This document shows positions 22,716-33,190 of a DNA stretch of 64,000 nt, piece by piece. A program made the position numbers and the translations under genes. Location of the stretch: positions 39,187,818 to 39,251,817 of the forward strand of contig ML664161.1 of the NCBI GenBank assembly GCA_007570785.1. Direction: 5' to 3'. The DNA is from Antilocapra americana. Taxonomy: Eukaryota; Chordata; Mammalia; Artiodactyla; Antilocapridae. Position 1 is the first letter of the stretch, and each line of letters begins with the position of its first letter. The notes below the pieces were generated by a model. That model was given only the letters and a program-made list of their open reading frames with translations, did no database searches and had not been told where the DNA came from.

Positions 22716-22940
22716 ATTTTCTTTTCCCTTTCCTCAAAATGTTTTATTTTTTTTTAAACACAAATTTGTTTCCTCAAAATATGTGTCAATTAATGTTACA
22801 CTCATGCCCTTGAGTGGCCAGGCTACAGAACCGAGCTGATTAGAAAAAGATCACACAGAGGAGTCCAGCTAAACATGAGTGGTATGGACGACCTGGTAAG
22901 TCTAGGCAGGTCAGGACCCAAAGCAAACAATGTAGTAGAG

Positions 22941-23877
22941 AGCATGGTTGGCAGAATTCTGAGATGTCCTCTAAGATTCCCCCTCAGTCTTGCATGTGCC
23001 TTATATGTTCCTCTCTCCTTTTGTATAGGTCTCCGAATGTGATAGAATAGCCAGTCACATGATTCAGTTCAGATTAGTTCAGTCACTCAGTCGTGTCCGA
23101 CTCTTTGTGACCCCATGAACTGCAGCATGCCAGGCATCCCTGTCCATCACCAACTTCCAGAGTCCACCCAAACCCATGTCCATAAAGTCAGTGATGCCAT
23201 CCAGCCATCTCATCCTCTGTTATCCCTTTCTCCTCCTGCCCCCAATCCCTCCAGCATCAGGGTCTTTTCCAATGAGTCAACTCTTCTCATGAGGTGGCCA
23301 AAGTATTGGAGTTTCAGCTTCAACATCAGTCCTTCCAATGAACACCCAGGACTGATCTCCTTTAGGATGGACTGGTTAGATCTCCTTGCAGTCCAAGGGA
23401 TTATCTTGCAGTCATGTGATTATCTTACCTTACATAAGACTGTATAGAAGTTTTCTATATAGTTTTTCTAGTAGAGGTAGAACTAGAAATATATTTCAAC
23501 TAGAGATCCTCCTGCTCTCTTTAAGGAAGTAAGCTGCTGTGTTATGAGAGGATCATGTGGCTGGGATCTGGAGGCAACCTCTGGGAACTGAGAGTATCCT
23601 CTGTCAGACAGCCAGTAAGAAAATGCAAACCACAGTCCTGTATCCCAAGAGGCTGAATTTTGCCAATAACCCGAATGAAACTGGAAGAGAATCCAGAGCT
23701 TCAGACAAGAGCTGAGCCTGACTGAAGCTTTTGATTTAAAACTTGTGAGACTCTGAGCAGAGAACTCATTTAAGCCCAGCTTCTTATCTATAGAATCAGG
23801 ACAGTTAACAAATGGGCATTATTTTAAGATGTTAAGTTTGTGGTAATTTGTTACATAGCTATAGAAAAATTAATACA
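22941..23877 (+). mobile_element. MaLR (MLT1-type) LTR, split by BovB
   Basis: The left part (22941-23064, 'gcatggttggcagaattctgagatg...') and right part (23409-23877, '...aaggaagtaagctgctgtgttatg... aagatgttaagtttgtggtaatttgttacatagc') form one LTR of the old non-autonomous ERVL-MaLR group, interrupted by the BovB at 23065-23408. No coding region. Confidence 0.7.
23052..23421 (-). mobile_element. BovB LINE 3' end, antisense, with 13-bp target-site duplication
   Basis: The body is 23065-23408. The TSD is 23052-23064 and 23409-23421, 13 bases with two transition differences. It lies inside the MaLR LTR. Confidence 0.93.
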
Positions 23878-24153
23878 AGGCAGTATTCAAAGTGTGTAAT
23901 AATTGCTTAAAAATCAGGGTATCTCAGACACTAGCCAGTCATAGCAAATTCTGGCCGCAGCACTGATGAAGCTTCCTAGACTGGGTGTCACCAGAGTGGA
24001 GGGCTTTGGCCAGGCTTTCAAATTCACACGCTGTGTTCACTTTGCTTCTGATGTCTGGCCTGACTGTAGCCCTCTTTGCATGCGCATGTTCTATCTCTTT
24101 TCTAGGAAAGTGAGGCAGGACACCTGGAGGTTTGGGGGGATCATGAAGTCCCT

Positions 24154-24368
24154 CAGGGCTGGTGTGAGTGAAGTCACTCAGTCATGTCTGACTCTGTGAC
24201 CCCATGGACTGTAGCCTACCAGGCTCCTCCATCCATGGGATTCTCCAGGCAAGAATACTGGAGTGGGTTGCCATTTCCATCTCCAGGGGATCTTCCCCAG
24301 CCAGGAATCGAACCCAAGTCTTCTGTATTGCAGGTAGACTCTTTACCTTCTGAGCCACAGGGCTGGTG
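24154..24368 (-). mobile_element. Bov-tA SINE, antisense, with perfect 11-bp target-site duplication
   Basis: The body is 24165-24357 and the TSD CAGGGCTGGTG is at 24154-24164 and 24358-24368. The BovB-like tail is on the left and the reverse-complement head on the right. Confidence 0.95.
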
Positions 24369-24714
24369 ACTGAAATGAAAACAGCTCTCGTCTCTGTCTA
24401 TGGAAGGCCAGGAAGGCAGAGGGACAGCTGTATTTTCAACAAATTTTGCAACATCTACAAACAGAGTGGAAAAAGGATTAGACTATTTTGGATTTTTAAA
24501 CCATGTCCTAGTTTTAGGGTCATGCAACACAAATGTAGGAAAACTGCCTTGTGGTAAAGAATAACAGAAACATATTTGGTAGATGTAGCTAACTTCACCA
24601 CTTATTCTTTGAGTCATGCTGTCTTCCACATTGGGTTCTTTATCTTTCTTTTCTATCCATTTCTTTCACTTTTATTATTATAATGTATTTGGATAGTTTC
24701 CATGTAAAAATAAT
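24369..24714. other. Spacer; possible 3' UTR of the minus-strand exon candidate
   Basis: No repeat recognised. On the minus strand an AATAAA hexamer (24671-24676) lies about 40 bases beyond the stop codon of the exon candidate. Confidence 0.3.
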
Positions 24715-24837
24715 TTAATCTTGCTCATACTTAACGTGGGAAGCTCTGTTTATAATTTGCATTTGTTCTAACATAATGTCCATCAATTCTGATAGATCAT
24801 CTTTGGTGATTAAGAAATTGTCTTTAGGTCTCAAGAC
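24715..24837 (-). CDS. Candidate terminal coding exon of an unidentified host gene
   Basis: On the minus strand a run of 12 T followed by CAG (24838-24852) forms a strong acceptor-like site. From it a phase-0 frame of 40 codons runs to a TAA at 24715-24717, starting VLRPKDNFLITKDDLSELMD and ending SHVKYEQD. The composition (acidic and amphipathic, few low-complexity residues) looks like real protein, and the interval belongs to no repeat family I recognise. AATAAA sits about 40 bases beyond the stop. There is no start codon in the exon, so it would need upstream exons at higher coordinates; I found none. I do not recognise the protein. A chance open frame beside a poly-T tract is the main alternative. 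Confidence 0.35.
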   Translation of the reverse strand, partial: VLRPKDNFLITKDDLSELMDIMLEQMQIINRASHVKYEQD

Positions 24838-24852
24838 CTGAAAAAAAAAAAA

Positions 24853-25918
24853 CATGAGTTGTCTATGAGGAAGAAAATGAAGGAAGGAATAAAGGGGGAA
24901 AATAAAGAAGAATATCAGATTGTGGGAGTGGGGAGTGTGGTTTGTCCATTTAAAACCATTCAAGATTTTGTTTGAGTATAAAAGGATTCTGTAGACTAAA
25001 TATGCAAGAACTCAGGGACTGTATCATTTTTTAAAAAGTACTTGATAACATATAGCCAACTAAAATATACATTTTTAAAAAGCTCAGAATAGAAATGTTG
25101 TGGTAAAGATATTGGTGTAAATATTGAGTTTGCATTAACCGAACGAAGAGGAAGCTGGTAATATATTTCAGAACAGAAGGCAAATGATATGTAACTTGAT
25201 ATATTAAAATAAAATAATAAAAATCTGGAGAAGGGGCAGTGGATGTGGGTGGGAATGCTAATTTTTTCATTTTTCAGAACAAGCAATCAATCAATATTGA
25301 CTAAATTTGACACATCTAGTTCAGACAAACCATAATGACTCCAACTTCTTAATGTTTCTCCTGTTATTTCTTTCTGAAATTTGGTTTTGTCTTTTTGGAA
25401 AAATATATCTTATCTTAAACATTAGATATTTATGCAAATTTCTCATTCCTTCAGTTTTATCTTTTCATTTATTTTCATTTTTAAAATAAAAACTAAAAAT
25501 AACATATTTTAGTGATACCATTTTTATGGAATTATTTCTGCCTTAATTGACCTAACTCTCCATTTCTCACCCATCTTTCCATCTAATCATCTATCTGTAT
25601 CTGGAATGATGCTTACCTGGTATTAAAGATGATTAGGCTGCTCTAGATAATGAGGAGATGCAAGAATTTGGGCTCATAAAATCTTCTCCTGAAAATATCT
25701 ATTTGAAGGCCAATTCTGCCAGTCCTTCCCAGAGCACTGAGTGCCTCTACCCTGCACCCCTTACAGGGTATCTTTAAGGCCAATGGCTACAGTGGCTAAT
25801 GACTAACAACTTTATCCTCTTAAGGGCATATGGCAAGCACCAAATTTTAGTTGGCAAAGCCAAACTGAGTCCCTCATTCTTTTACCCAAATTCAAAAAAT
25901 TCTACTAACTTTCCTGCC
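24853..25918. other. AT-rich spacer
   Basis: If the exon at 24715-24837 is real, this would be intronic on the minus strand. No repeat recognised; open frames here are AT-driven. Confidence 0.35.
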
Positions 25919-26747
25919 CCATATCACAGTTCAGTTCAGTTTAGTTCAGTTGCTCAGTTGTGTCCAACTCTTTGCGACCCCAGGGACTGTAGCATGCCAG
26001 GCCTCCCTGTCCATCGTCACCAATTCCCAGAGTTTATCCAAACTCATGTCCATTGAGTCGGTGATGCCATCCAACCATCTCATCTTCTGTCATTCCCTTC
26101 TCCTTCCGCCCTCAATCTTCCTCAGTATCAGGGTCTTTTCAAATGAGTCAGCTCTTCGCATGAGGCGGTCAAAGTATTGGACTATTAGCTTCAACATCAG
26201 TCCTTCCAATGAATATTCAGGGCTGATTTCCTTCAGGATTGACTGGTTCAATTTCCTTGCAGTCCAAGTGACTCTCAAGAGTCTTCCCCAACACCACAGT
26301 TCAAAAGCATCAATTCTTTGGTGCTCAGCTTTCTTTATAGTCCAACTCTCACATCAATGCATGACTACTGGAAAAACCATAGCCTTCACTAGATGGACGT
26401 TTGTTGACAAAATAATGTCTCTGCTTTTCAATATGCTATCTAGGTTGGTCATAACTTTCCTTCCAAGGAGTAACTGTCTTTTAATTTCATGGCTGCAGTC
26501 ACCATTCAGTGATTTTGGAGCCCCCTAAAATAAAGTCTGACACTGTTTACACTGTTTCCCCATCTATTTCCCATGAAGTGATGGGACTGGATGCCATGAT
26601 CTTCGTTTTCTGAATGTTGAGCTTTAAGACAACTTTTTCACTCTCCTCTTTCACTTTCATCAAGAGGCTCTTTAGCTCTTCTTCACTTTCTGCCATAAGG
26701 GTGGTGTCATCTGCATATCTGAGGTTATTGATATTTGTCCCAGCAAT

Positions 26748-27149
26748 CTAAATTCCAACTTGTGCTTCCACCAGCCCAGCATTTTTCATGATGTACTCTG
26801 CATATAAGTTAAATAAGCAGGGTGACAATATACAGCCTTGACGTACTCCTTTCCCTATTTGGAACCAGTCTGCTGTTCCATGTCCAGTTCTAGCTATTGC
26901 CTCCTGACCTGCAGACAGGTTTCTCAAGAGGCAGGTCAGGTGGTCTGGTATGCCCATCTCTTTGAGAATTTTCCACAGTTTATTGTGATCCACACAGTTA
27001 AAGGCTTTGGTATAGTCAATAAAGCAGAAATGGATGTTTTTCTGGAACTCTCTTGCTTTTTCGATGATCCAGTGGATGTTGGCAATTTGATCTGTGGTTC
27101 CTCTGCTTTTTCTAAAACCAGCTTGAACATCTGGAAATTCATGGTTCAT
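26748..27149 (-). pseudogene. BovB reverse transcriptase fragment (broken)
   Basis: This 133-codon frame covers part of the non-LTR reverse transcriptase, the enzyme that copies LINE RNA at the nicked target. Visible features are 'QAGFRKSRGTTDQI', motif A 'FIDYTKAFNCVDH' (catalytic first Asp kept; the Asp usual after AF is Asn) and motif B 'GVRQGCILSPCLFNLYAEY'. A TAG at 26748-26750 ends the frame. Still in the same frame, 30-40 bases further, is an intact YADD box (26706-26717), so a single nonsense change separates motif B from the catalytic box here. At the N-terminal side an in-frame TAA (27153-27155) sits at the junction of a 30-bp duplication. No endonuclease domain is present and the element is 5'-truncated, so the product is not functional. 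Confidence 0.9.
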
Positions 27150-27184
27150 GTATTAACATCAGGAAATTCCATGGTTCATGTATT
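27126..27184. repeat. 29/30-bp tandem duplication inside BovB
   Basis: Unit 1 (27126-27154) and unit 2 (27155-27184) both read 'aacatc.ggaaattc.atggttcatgtatt'. Other BovB copies carry it once. Confidence 0.92.
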
Positions 27185-27698
27185 GTTGAAGCCTGGCTTG
27201 GAGAATTTTGAGCATTACTTTACTAGCACATGAGTTGAGTATAATTGTGTGGTAGTTTGAGCATTCTTTGGCATTGCCTTTCTTAGGGATGGGAATGAAA
27301 ACTGACCCTTTCCAGTCCTGTGGCCACTGCTGAATTTTCCAAATTTGCTGTCATATTGACTGCAGCACTTTCACAGCATCATCTGTTATGATTTGAAGTA
27401 GCTCAACTGGAATTTCATCACCTCCACTAGCTTTGTTCACATTGATGCTTTCTAAGGCCCACTTGAATGCACATTCCAGGATGTCTGGCTCTAGGTGCAT
27501 GATCACACCATCATGATTATCTGGGTCATGAAGATCTTTTTTGTATCCATATCACAACTGAGATAATACCTTCAAAGTTTTTTTCCTTATTTTTTCATAT
27601 TAATAATGTCTTTTCATAAAATAATACTTATATCCTTTAAAGAAATTAAGGAAAGAAAATTTAAGAATTCCCCATATCTTATTATCTAGTAATAAAAA

Positions 27699-27889
27699 GT
27701 GAAAGTGTTAATCACTCAGTTGTCTGACTCTTTGTGACCCCATGGACTATATCCCACCAGGCTCCTCTATCCATGGAATTTTCCAGGCAAGAATAATGAA
27801 GTGGGTTGCCATTCCCTTCTCCAGGGGATCTTCCAGGTCTGTTGCATTGCAGGCAGTTTCTTTATTGTCTGATCCACCAGGGAAGCCCA
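27699..27889 (-). mobile_element. Bov-tA SINE, antisense
   Basis: Begins 'gtgaaagtgttaatcactcag' and ends 'gatccaccagggaagccc'. A deletion of about 15-20 bases near 27830 removed part of the head. No TSD. Confidence 0.9.
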
Positions 27890-27949
27890 AACTATATATT
27901 TTACTTTTTAATTTTGCTTCTATTTACTTACTTACTGGAATATAATCTT

Positions 27950-28030
27950 TATTGACTGCTGTATCTCCAATGCCTTGAACGATGTCTAGCATATGGTAAA
28001 TATTCAATAAATATCTGTTGGGGTAATTAA
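27950..28030 (+). mobile_element. L2 LINE 3' end, sense
   Basis: 'ctgtatctccaatgccttgaacgatg... aatattcaataaatatctgttgg' is the L2 terminal motif. Confidence 0.6.
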
Positions 28031-29249
28031 TTAGTTAATGTTACAGACATAGTAAGAGCTGTTTTTCAGCTGGTGAGCGTAGTAGCACCAAGCTCCTTCC
28101 CATCTATTTGCACTAGGGTTTTTATGGGACAGGGTGGGAAAGGCGTAGGTGGAAAAGGGGACGGCTCCCACTTCCAGGAAGGAGTTAGGTCTCCTCACAT
28201 ACACGTGCTGGAGAAACAGTAGGAGAGAGTAATGAAAAGATGAAAAAGGAGAGTAAGGGTAGCAGAAAATCAGTAAGAGAAACCACAGCTGGGTGCTTCC
28301 AAGAAAGAGTATATAGAGTAAGGAGGGTGTGCAAAGTGATTTCTATTTCTATTCAGGCAGCGCTCTCTCCTTGCTCGTTGACAGATGCTGAACCGTCCAG
28401 ATCACCTCAATTAAACTGGAAGTTCCATGATCTCGCTTGGAAGTGGCTACCCATAAATTACATTAAACCCCAATTCTCTAGAGCATGATGGAGCCTGAGC
28501 CTTGATGAAAATGCATTGCCTGACTGTATCCTGCCTGAGACAAGGGAGAAGTGAGCCAGCACTCGCAGGGCTTGATTTCCTCATAAGGGAAGGGGGAAAA
28601 TGGTGGAGGAAAGACCCGAAATCTCGCCTGTTTGTTGCGTAATTATGAGAGTGATAAGCAGGCTTGCAGAAGTTTTACTCTGAGGATGACTCATGGGAAT
28701 ACAGGCTCTGATTGAGGCCAGGGAGAAGAATATCCAGGGAAGAAATAAATACATAAATACATAAGCATGATTTTTAAGTGAAATAGGCATTTAAAAATAT
28801 CTGCTGGAAGTGTTACAATCTATTTTCATTTCATTTTTTCCTTCCATGTGTCACAAAACCTCTATATTTCTATAATAAGAGATTCTTTCGAGTTAAGACT
28901 TTAGGAAAGTAATAAATCATCCAAAGTCTGAATTATTATATATTTATTAAAAGCTATGTAAAAATTTCCAAAATTATCATCGAAGTTGACTACAAGTTAA
29001 TATGAGTAAGAAACAAGCTATTGTGTTTTCTTCGAGTATCTGTCTGTTCACATATTTCTGGTCTGTCGTTCTCAGTCTGCTTCCTTGTAGCCAAATCTAT
29101 CCCATGCTCATCTCCTACATAATGCATGATCCCTCCTCATCCCTTCCTCCTCAACACCCTTATCACAGGTCAGAGTTGAACCAGTCCACTGGCGTTTAAT
29201 CATATGCAGGTATAGAAGAAAATCATGTTTTCTTGAGAGAGACAGTTCT
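28031..29249. other. Repeat-poor block with possible regulatory character
   Basis: No mobile element recognised in 1.2 kb. The part 28340-28730 is of mixed, balanced composition and contains a C/EBP-like TTGCGTAAT (28635-28643) overlapping a TAATTA homeodomain core (28640-28645) and an AP-1-like TGACTCA (28687-28693). Sites this short occur by chance; regulatory function is inference. Confidence 0.3.
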
Positions 29250-29640
29250 CTACAGTGCACAACTATGTGACTTTTGAGCAAGTCTTCCCTTTTCAATATT
29301 AGTTCCTTATCTGCAAAATGTGGATAATAATATTGTTTACCTTAGTCCCTGGTGGCTCAGATGGTAAAGTGTCTGCCCGCAATGTGGGAGACCCAGGTTC
29401 AATCCCTGGGTGGGGAAGATCCCCTGCAAAAGGTGATGGTAACCCACTCCAGTACTCTTGCCTAGAAAATGCCATGGATGGAGGAGCCTGGTGGACTACA
29501 GTCCATGGGGTCGCAAAGAGTTGGACATGCCTGAGTGACTTCACTTTCACTTTGCAGTAATTTTGGGGAGGTAGTGGTAGTATGGGATGATGAGGTTTAA
29601 ATGGTAAAATGTGCTTAGCATCATAATTTATGGAATCAAT
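29250..29640 (+). mobile_element. MIR SINE, sense, split by a Bov-tA SINE
   Basis: The left part ('tgacttttgagcaagtcttccc... ctgcaaaatgtggataataat', 29250-29343) and right part ('atgggatgatgaggtttaaatgg... gtgcttagcatc', 29555-29640) are consecutive MIR segments on either side of the inserted SINE. Confidence 0.7.
29344..29554 (+). mobile_element. Bov-tA SINE, sense, inside MIR
   Basis: Full head ('ccctggtggctcagatggtaaag... ggttcaatccctggg') and BovB-like tail ending 'gacttcactttcacttt'. No clear TSD. Confidence 0.92.
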
Positions 29641-30049
29641 ACTGTTCTGAAAGTCTAAGATAAAACAGCATCAACACAATAACTGAGTAGGTCCTTAGAC
29701 CAGAGTATTTAATATTCTTTAGCATGAGGAAAGGTATCATCACCAGTCCAATTTTACAGACCATGAAGCTGTTCTTTGATGTTTCCTTTTCTTTCTCCCT
29801 CATCCTTTTAGCTAGACCATTACCAAGCTCTGCTGACTTTCTCTTCTCAGTGTTTGCAATCTGTTGTTTCCCTCCTTCCCACCAGCACATCCATCCATCT
29901 GGTCCCATGGCTACCATCTTACCTGCACTTCATAGCACATGTTCCCAGGATTCTGACATCCAATCCGGCTCTCCTTCTGTCCTGTCTCCATGCTGAAGCA
30001 GCACACATATTTTAATGCTCAATTTGAACACATTGTTTGGATGACAACT
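29641..30049. other. Unassigned spacer
   Basis: A pyrimidine-rich part at 29780-29900 may be the 5' continuation of the downstream L2, but similarity is weak. Confidence 0.3.
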
Positions 30050-30430
30050 ATCCAGTCATCTCACCCCCAGTCACCTCACCTCTCCCATTGCTATTAGAAT
30101 AACAGGTGTGTTCCTTCACACAGTCTAGTAGGTCCCATATGAATTTCTGACTAGCCCCATGTACTCCTTGCTGCATGCTGGGTACCAGTCTCTTTCTCTT
30201 TCTAAACCTGCCTTGCTTCCCCTGCCTTAGAGTGTGCATGGTGGCCCACTGCATAGAACATCCATACTTTCCATTTCCCCAAGTAATTCCTACCCTTGGC
30301 ACAAATGATTATTCCCCTGGAAAGACTTCTCTGTGCTGCGAGACTAAGCCCTGGCCCCCTTTTTACAGGATCACACTGTTGTTTCATTGCATCTTAGATA
30401 GTGTGTAATCATACATTTAAATGTTTGGTT
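30050..30430 (+). mobile_element. L2 LINE 3' region, sense, diverged
   Basis: 'aacctgccttgcttcccctgccttagagtgtgc... tagaacatccatactttccatttccccaagtaattcctaccc' follows the L2 3' coding-to-UTR order. Confidence 0.5.
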
Positions 30431-30489
30431 ATTGATTGATGTCTTATTCTTCCACTCTTTTATAAGCTATATGAAGGTAATATATCTCC

Positions 30490-31404
30490 TTATCAGTTCA
30501 ATTCAGTTCAGCTGCTCAGTCATGTCTGACTCTTTGTGACTCCATGAAGCGCAGCATGCCAGGCCTCCTTGTCCATCACCAACTGCCGGAGTCCACCCAA
30601 ACCCATGTCCATCGAGTCAGTGATGCCATCCAATCATCTCATCCTCTGTTGTCCCCTTCTCCTCCTGCCCTCAATCCCTCCCAGCATCGGGGTATTTTCC
30701 AGTGAGTCAGCTCTTCCTATCAGGTGGCCAAAATATTGGAGTTTCAGCTTCAACATCAGTCCTTCCAATGAACACCCAGGACTGATCTCATTTAGGATGG
30801 ACTGGCTGGATCTCCTTGCAGTCCAAGGGACTCTCAAGAGTCTTCTCCAACACCACAGTTCAAAAGCGTCAATTCTTCAGAGCTCAGCTTTCTTCACCGT
30901 CCAACTCTCACATCCACACATGACTACTGGAAAAACCAGAGCCTTGTCTAGACGGACCTTTGTTGGCAAAGTAATGTCTCTGCTTTTCAATATGCTATCT
31001 AGGGTGGTCATAAGTTTCCTTCCAAGGAGTAGCCATCTTTTAATATCATGGCTTCAGTCACCATCTGCAGTGATTTTGGAGCCCCCCAAAATAAAGTCTG
31101 ACACTGTTTTTACTGTTTCCCCATCTATTTCCCATGAAGTGATGGGACCCGATGCCATGATCTTAGTTTCTGAATGTTGAGCTTTAAGCCAATTTTTTCA
31201 CTCTCCTCTTTCACTTTCATAAAGAGGCTTTTTAGTTTCTCTTCAGTTTCTGCCATAAGGGTGGTGTCACCTGCATATCTGAGGTTATTGATCTTTCTCC
31301 CAGCAATCTTGATTCCAGCTTGTGCTTCCACCAGTCCAGTGTTTCTCATGATGTACTCTGCATATAAGTTAAATAAGCAGGGTGACAATATATAGCCTTG
31401 ACTA
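30490..31404 (-). mobile_element. BovB LINE, 0.9-kb 3' part, antisense
   Basis: It runs from the BovB tail on the left ('cagttcaattcagttcagctgctcag') to the segment for motif B and beyond at 31404. The 203-codon plus-strand frame across it is antisense to BovB and not a gene. No TSD was found. Confidence 0.95.
31125..31388 (-). pseudogene. BovB reverse transcriptase C-terminal fragment with mutated catalytic box
   Basis: The frame reads 'MSPCLFNLYAEYIM... GIKIAGRKINNLRYAGD TTLMAE... LKLNIQ'. The YADD box of the reverse transcriptase active site is YAGD here (codon at 31269-31271 changed from Asp to Gly). The frame is lost after about residue 75. It is a dead fragment inside a 5'-truncated element. 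Confidence 0.9.
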
Positions 31405-31520
31405 TTACAAATTATTTTAACTCATCAAGCCTCAGTGTCCTTTTCTATAGTGTAGGCAGTAAAATCTACCATCTAGTATCATTGGGAAGATGTCACTAGT
31501 CATAACATGTAAAATAACTC
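31405..31520 (+). mobile_element. MIR SINE fragment, sense
   Basis: 'ttttaactcatcaagcctcagtgtccttttctatagtg' resembles a decayed MIR core. It abuts the truncated 5' end of the BovB, so BovB may have inserted into it. Confidence 0.5.
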
Positions 31521-31733
31521 TTAATATGTAACATAATAATATCACTCAAAATGATAGCCATAGGATAATACTAAGGACATTTTTACTATAACTATTATTA
31601 TTTTATTTTCTAGTTCTTAATTTCATGCCTCCATCCATTCCTGCCAGTGCTTGCTAACCTCCTTCAGGCAGCTCAGTATGGATTTACATGCAAATTCTCA
31701 CAGCCTAATAAATCAGAAAAGTTATTCATGGAG
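31521..31733. other. AT-rich spacer
   Basis: No element recognised. Confidence 0.3.
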
Positions 31734-31848
31734 CCTTCCCTGATGGTCCAGTGGTTAAGACTCTGCACTTTAATTGCAGGGGATATGGGTTTGATCTCTG
31801 GGCAGGGAATTGAGATCTTGCATGCCACATGGTGTGGTAACAAAAATA
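31734..31848 (+). mobile_element. CHR-type tRNA-derived SINE, sense
   Basis: 'ccttccctgatggtccagtggttaagactctgcac... gggtttgatctctgggcagggaa... catgccacatggtgtgg' is the layout of the short cetartiodactyl tRNA-Glu SINE without a BovB tail. Confidence 0.8.
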
Positions 31849-32339
31849 CATTCTTCATTTTGTCCCCATTAAGCTTTCACCTTTTCCTAGTTTTCTTATT
31901 CATTGTTATTTAAAACTTGGGAGAAAATTTTAATAGTTATCTCTTCCATGTTCCACGTGTTTAGGAAACTGGTTGTATTGGAAAGAATTTCTTGAATTTG
32001 TGTTTGAGAAGTTGTTTAGCAGTGACATTTCATACTCCAGAAACCCAAAGAAGAATGTCCTGTGTTTAAGGATTAGGGGAACAGGGACATTTACAAATAT
32101 TCTGTCCAGATATCTTCATAAATACTTTTATAATGGTCAGATGAATATCTTGTTTTTGGATAAGCACTGTATTTTCATAGAACCATTTCTAAATGGAAGC
32201 ATTTCAAAAAGGCAAGAATCTTTGACCTGTTTCTTTTTATTTATTTCTTTGGCCAGGATTTGACTAGCCTCCTGGAAAGTCTTCCTGCCTGGATTTCTAA
32301 GCCTATTCGTGAATCCCTCCCAGAGTAATTTAAAACTGC
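31849..32339. other. Unassigned spacer
   Basis: A 96-codon plus-strand frame (31973-32263) has no recognised motif. No repeat seen. Confidence 0.35.
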
Positions 32340-32600
32340 ATAATGTTAGTCCTTACACATCTTGCTCAAAATTTTAACATGGCACACCATTTATCACCAT
32401 TCATAGATGCCACTCCTGACCACATTCATAACCGTGCATGCAGTGCTTCATCTCTGTGCCTCTAGAGAAGCAGGTGTGCCAGGTTCTTGACTCAGAGTGC
32501 CATCCCCTTCCTCTTAACTGGGATATGTTAAGAGGATGTTAACTGGGGATCTACATCAAATCTTAGACTTTTATCTTCCCACTCAGCCTGCTCCTTTATT
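32340..32600 (+). mobile_element. Possible L2 LINE fragment, sense
   Basis: 'cttgctcaaaattttaacatggc... gtgccaggttcttgactcagagtgccatccccttcctc' is compatible with a strongly decayed L2 3' region. Confidence 0.35.
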
Positions 32601-32839
32601 AAAGAATGTCCTCAAACCATCCTCAAAAGAATTATAAAGACACTTCTGCATAAATAAATGTGGCCATTTTTAAAACAAGCAAATAAAAAAATAGACATGC
32701 TATGGCAACCCTAATTAATAATAATAATAAAAATAAGATAAAACATAAACTAGACATGAAAAAGGATGTTTAAGAAAGACCAGAAAATATTAACTTTAGC
32801 AAATAATACTGAATGTAATACAGTGTGTTTTGGTTCACT
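32601..32839. other. A-rich spacer
   Basis: Contains 'taataataataataaaaataa' near 32715; otherwise nothing recognised. Confidence 0.4.
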
Positions 32840-33190
32840 CAGGCTACGGTGACAGAATGTCATAGACTGGGTGGCTTATAAAAAACAGAAATTTATTTCT
32901 TACAGTTCTGGAGGCTGGAAGTCTAAGATCAGGGTGCCAACATGGGTGGGTTCTGCTGAAAACCACTTTCTAGGTTGCAGACTGCTAGCTTCTCATTGTG
33001 GCCTCACGTGGTGGAAGGGTGAGGGATCCTTCTGGTGTCAATTTTATAAAGACATTAATTCAATCCATGAGAGCCCTACTCTCGTGACCTAATGACATCC
33101 CAAAGGCCCCGTCTCCTAATACTATCACCTTGGGCGTTACATTTTCAACATGTGAATTTGGGTGGTACATATTTAGCCCATAGCAAAATG
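32840..33190 (-). mobile_element. MaLR (MST/MLT-type) LTR, antisense
   Basis: Landmarks in antisense order: 'catagactgggtggcttataaa', 'ttacagttctggaggctggaagtc', 'tcacgtggtggaaggg', 'ctcgtgacctaatgacatcccaaaggcccc', 'ctaatactatcaccttggg', 'tttcaacatgtgaatttggg'. A solo LTR with no internal sequence next to it. Confidence 0.8.

Larger units (their letters stand above)
25919..27556 (-). mobile_element. BovB LINE, 1.6-kb 3' part, antisense, with perfect 10-bp target-site duplication
   Basis: The body is 25929-27546 and the TSD CCATATCACA is at 25919-25928 and 27547-27556. It includes most of the reverse transcriptase palm, thumb and C-terminal region plus the 3' tail. It is 5'-truncated, as is usual for BovB. 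Confidence 0.96.

Noticed and set aside
25950..26528. 192-codon plus-strand frame (and similar 203- and 198-codon frames at 30569-31180 and 42179-42775)
   Set aside because: All three lie antisense to BovB coding sequence and have related sequences for that reason. They are mirror frames of the LINE and not genes.
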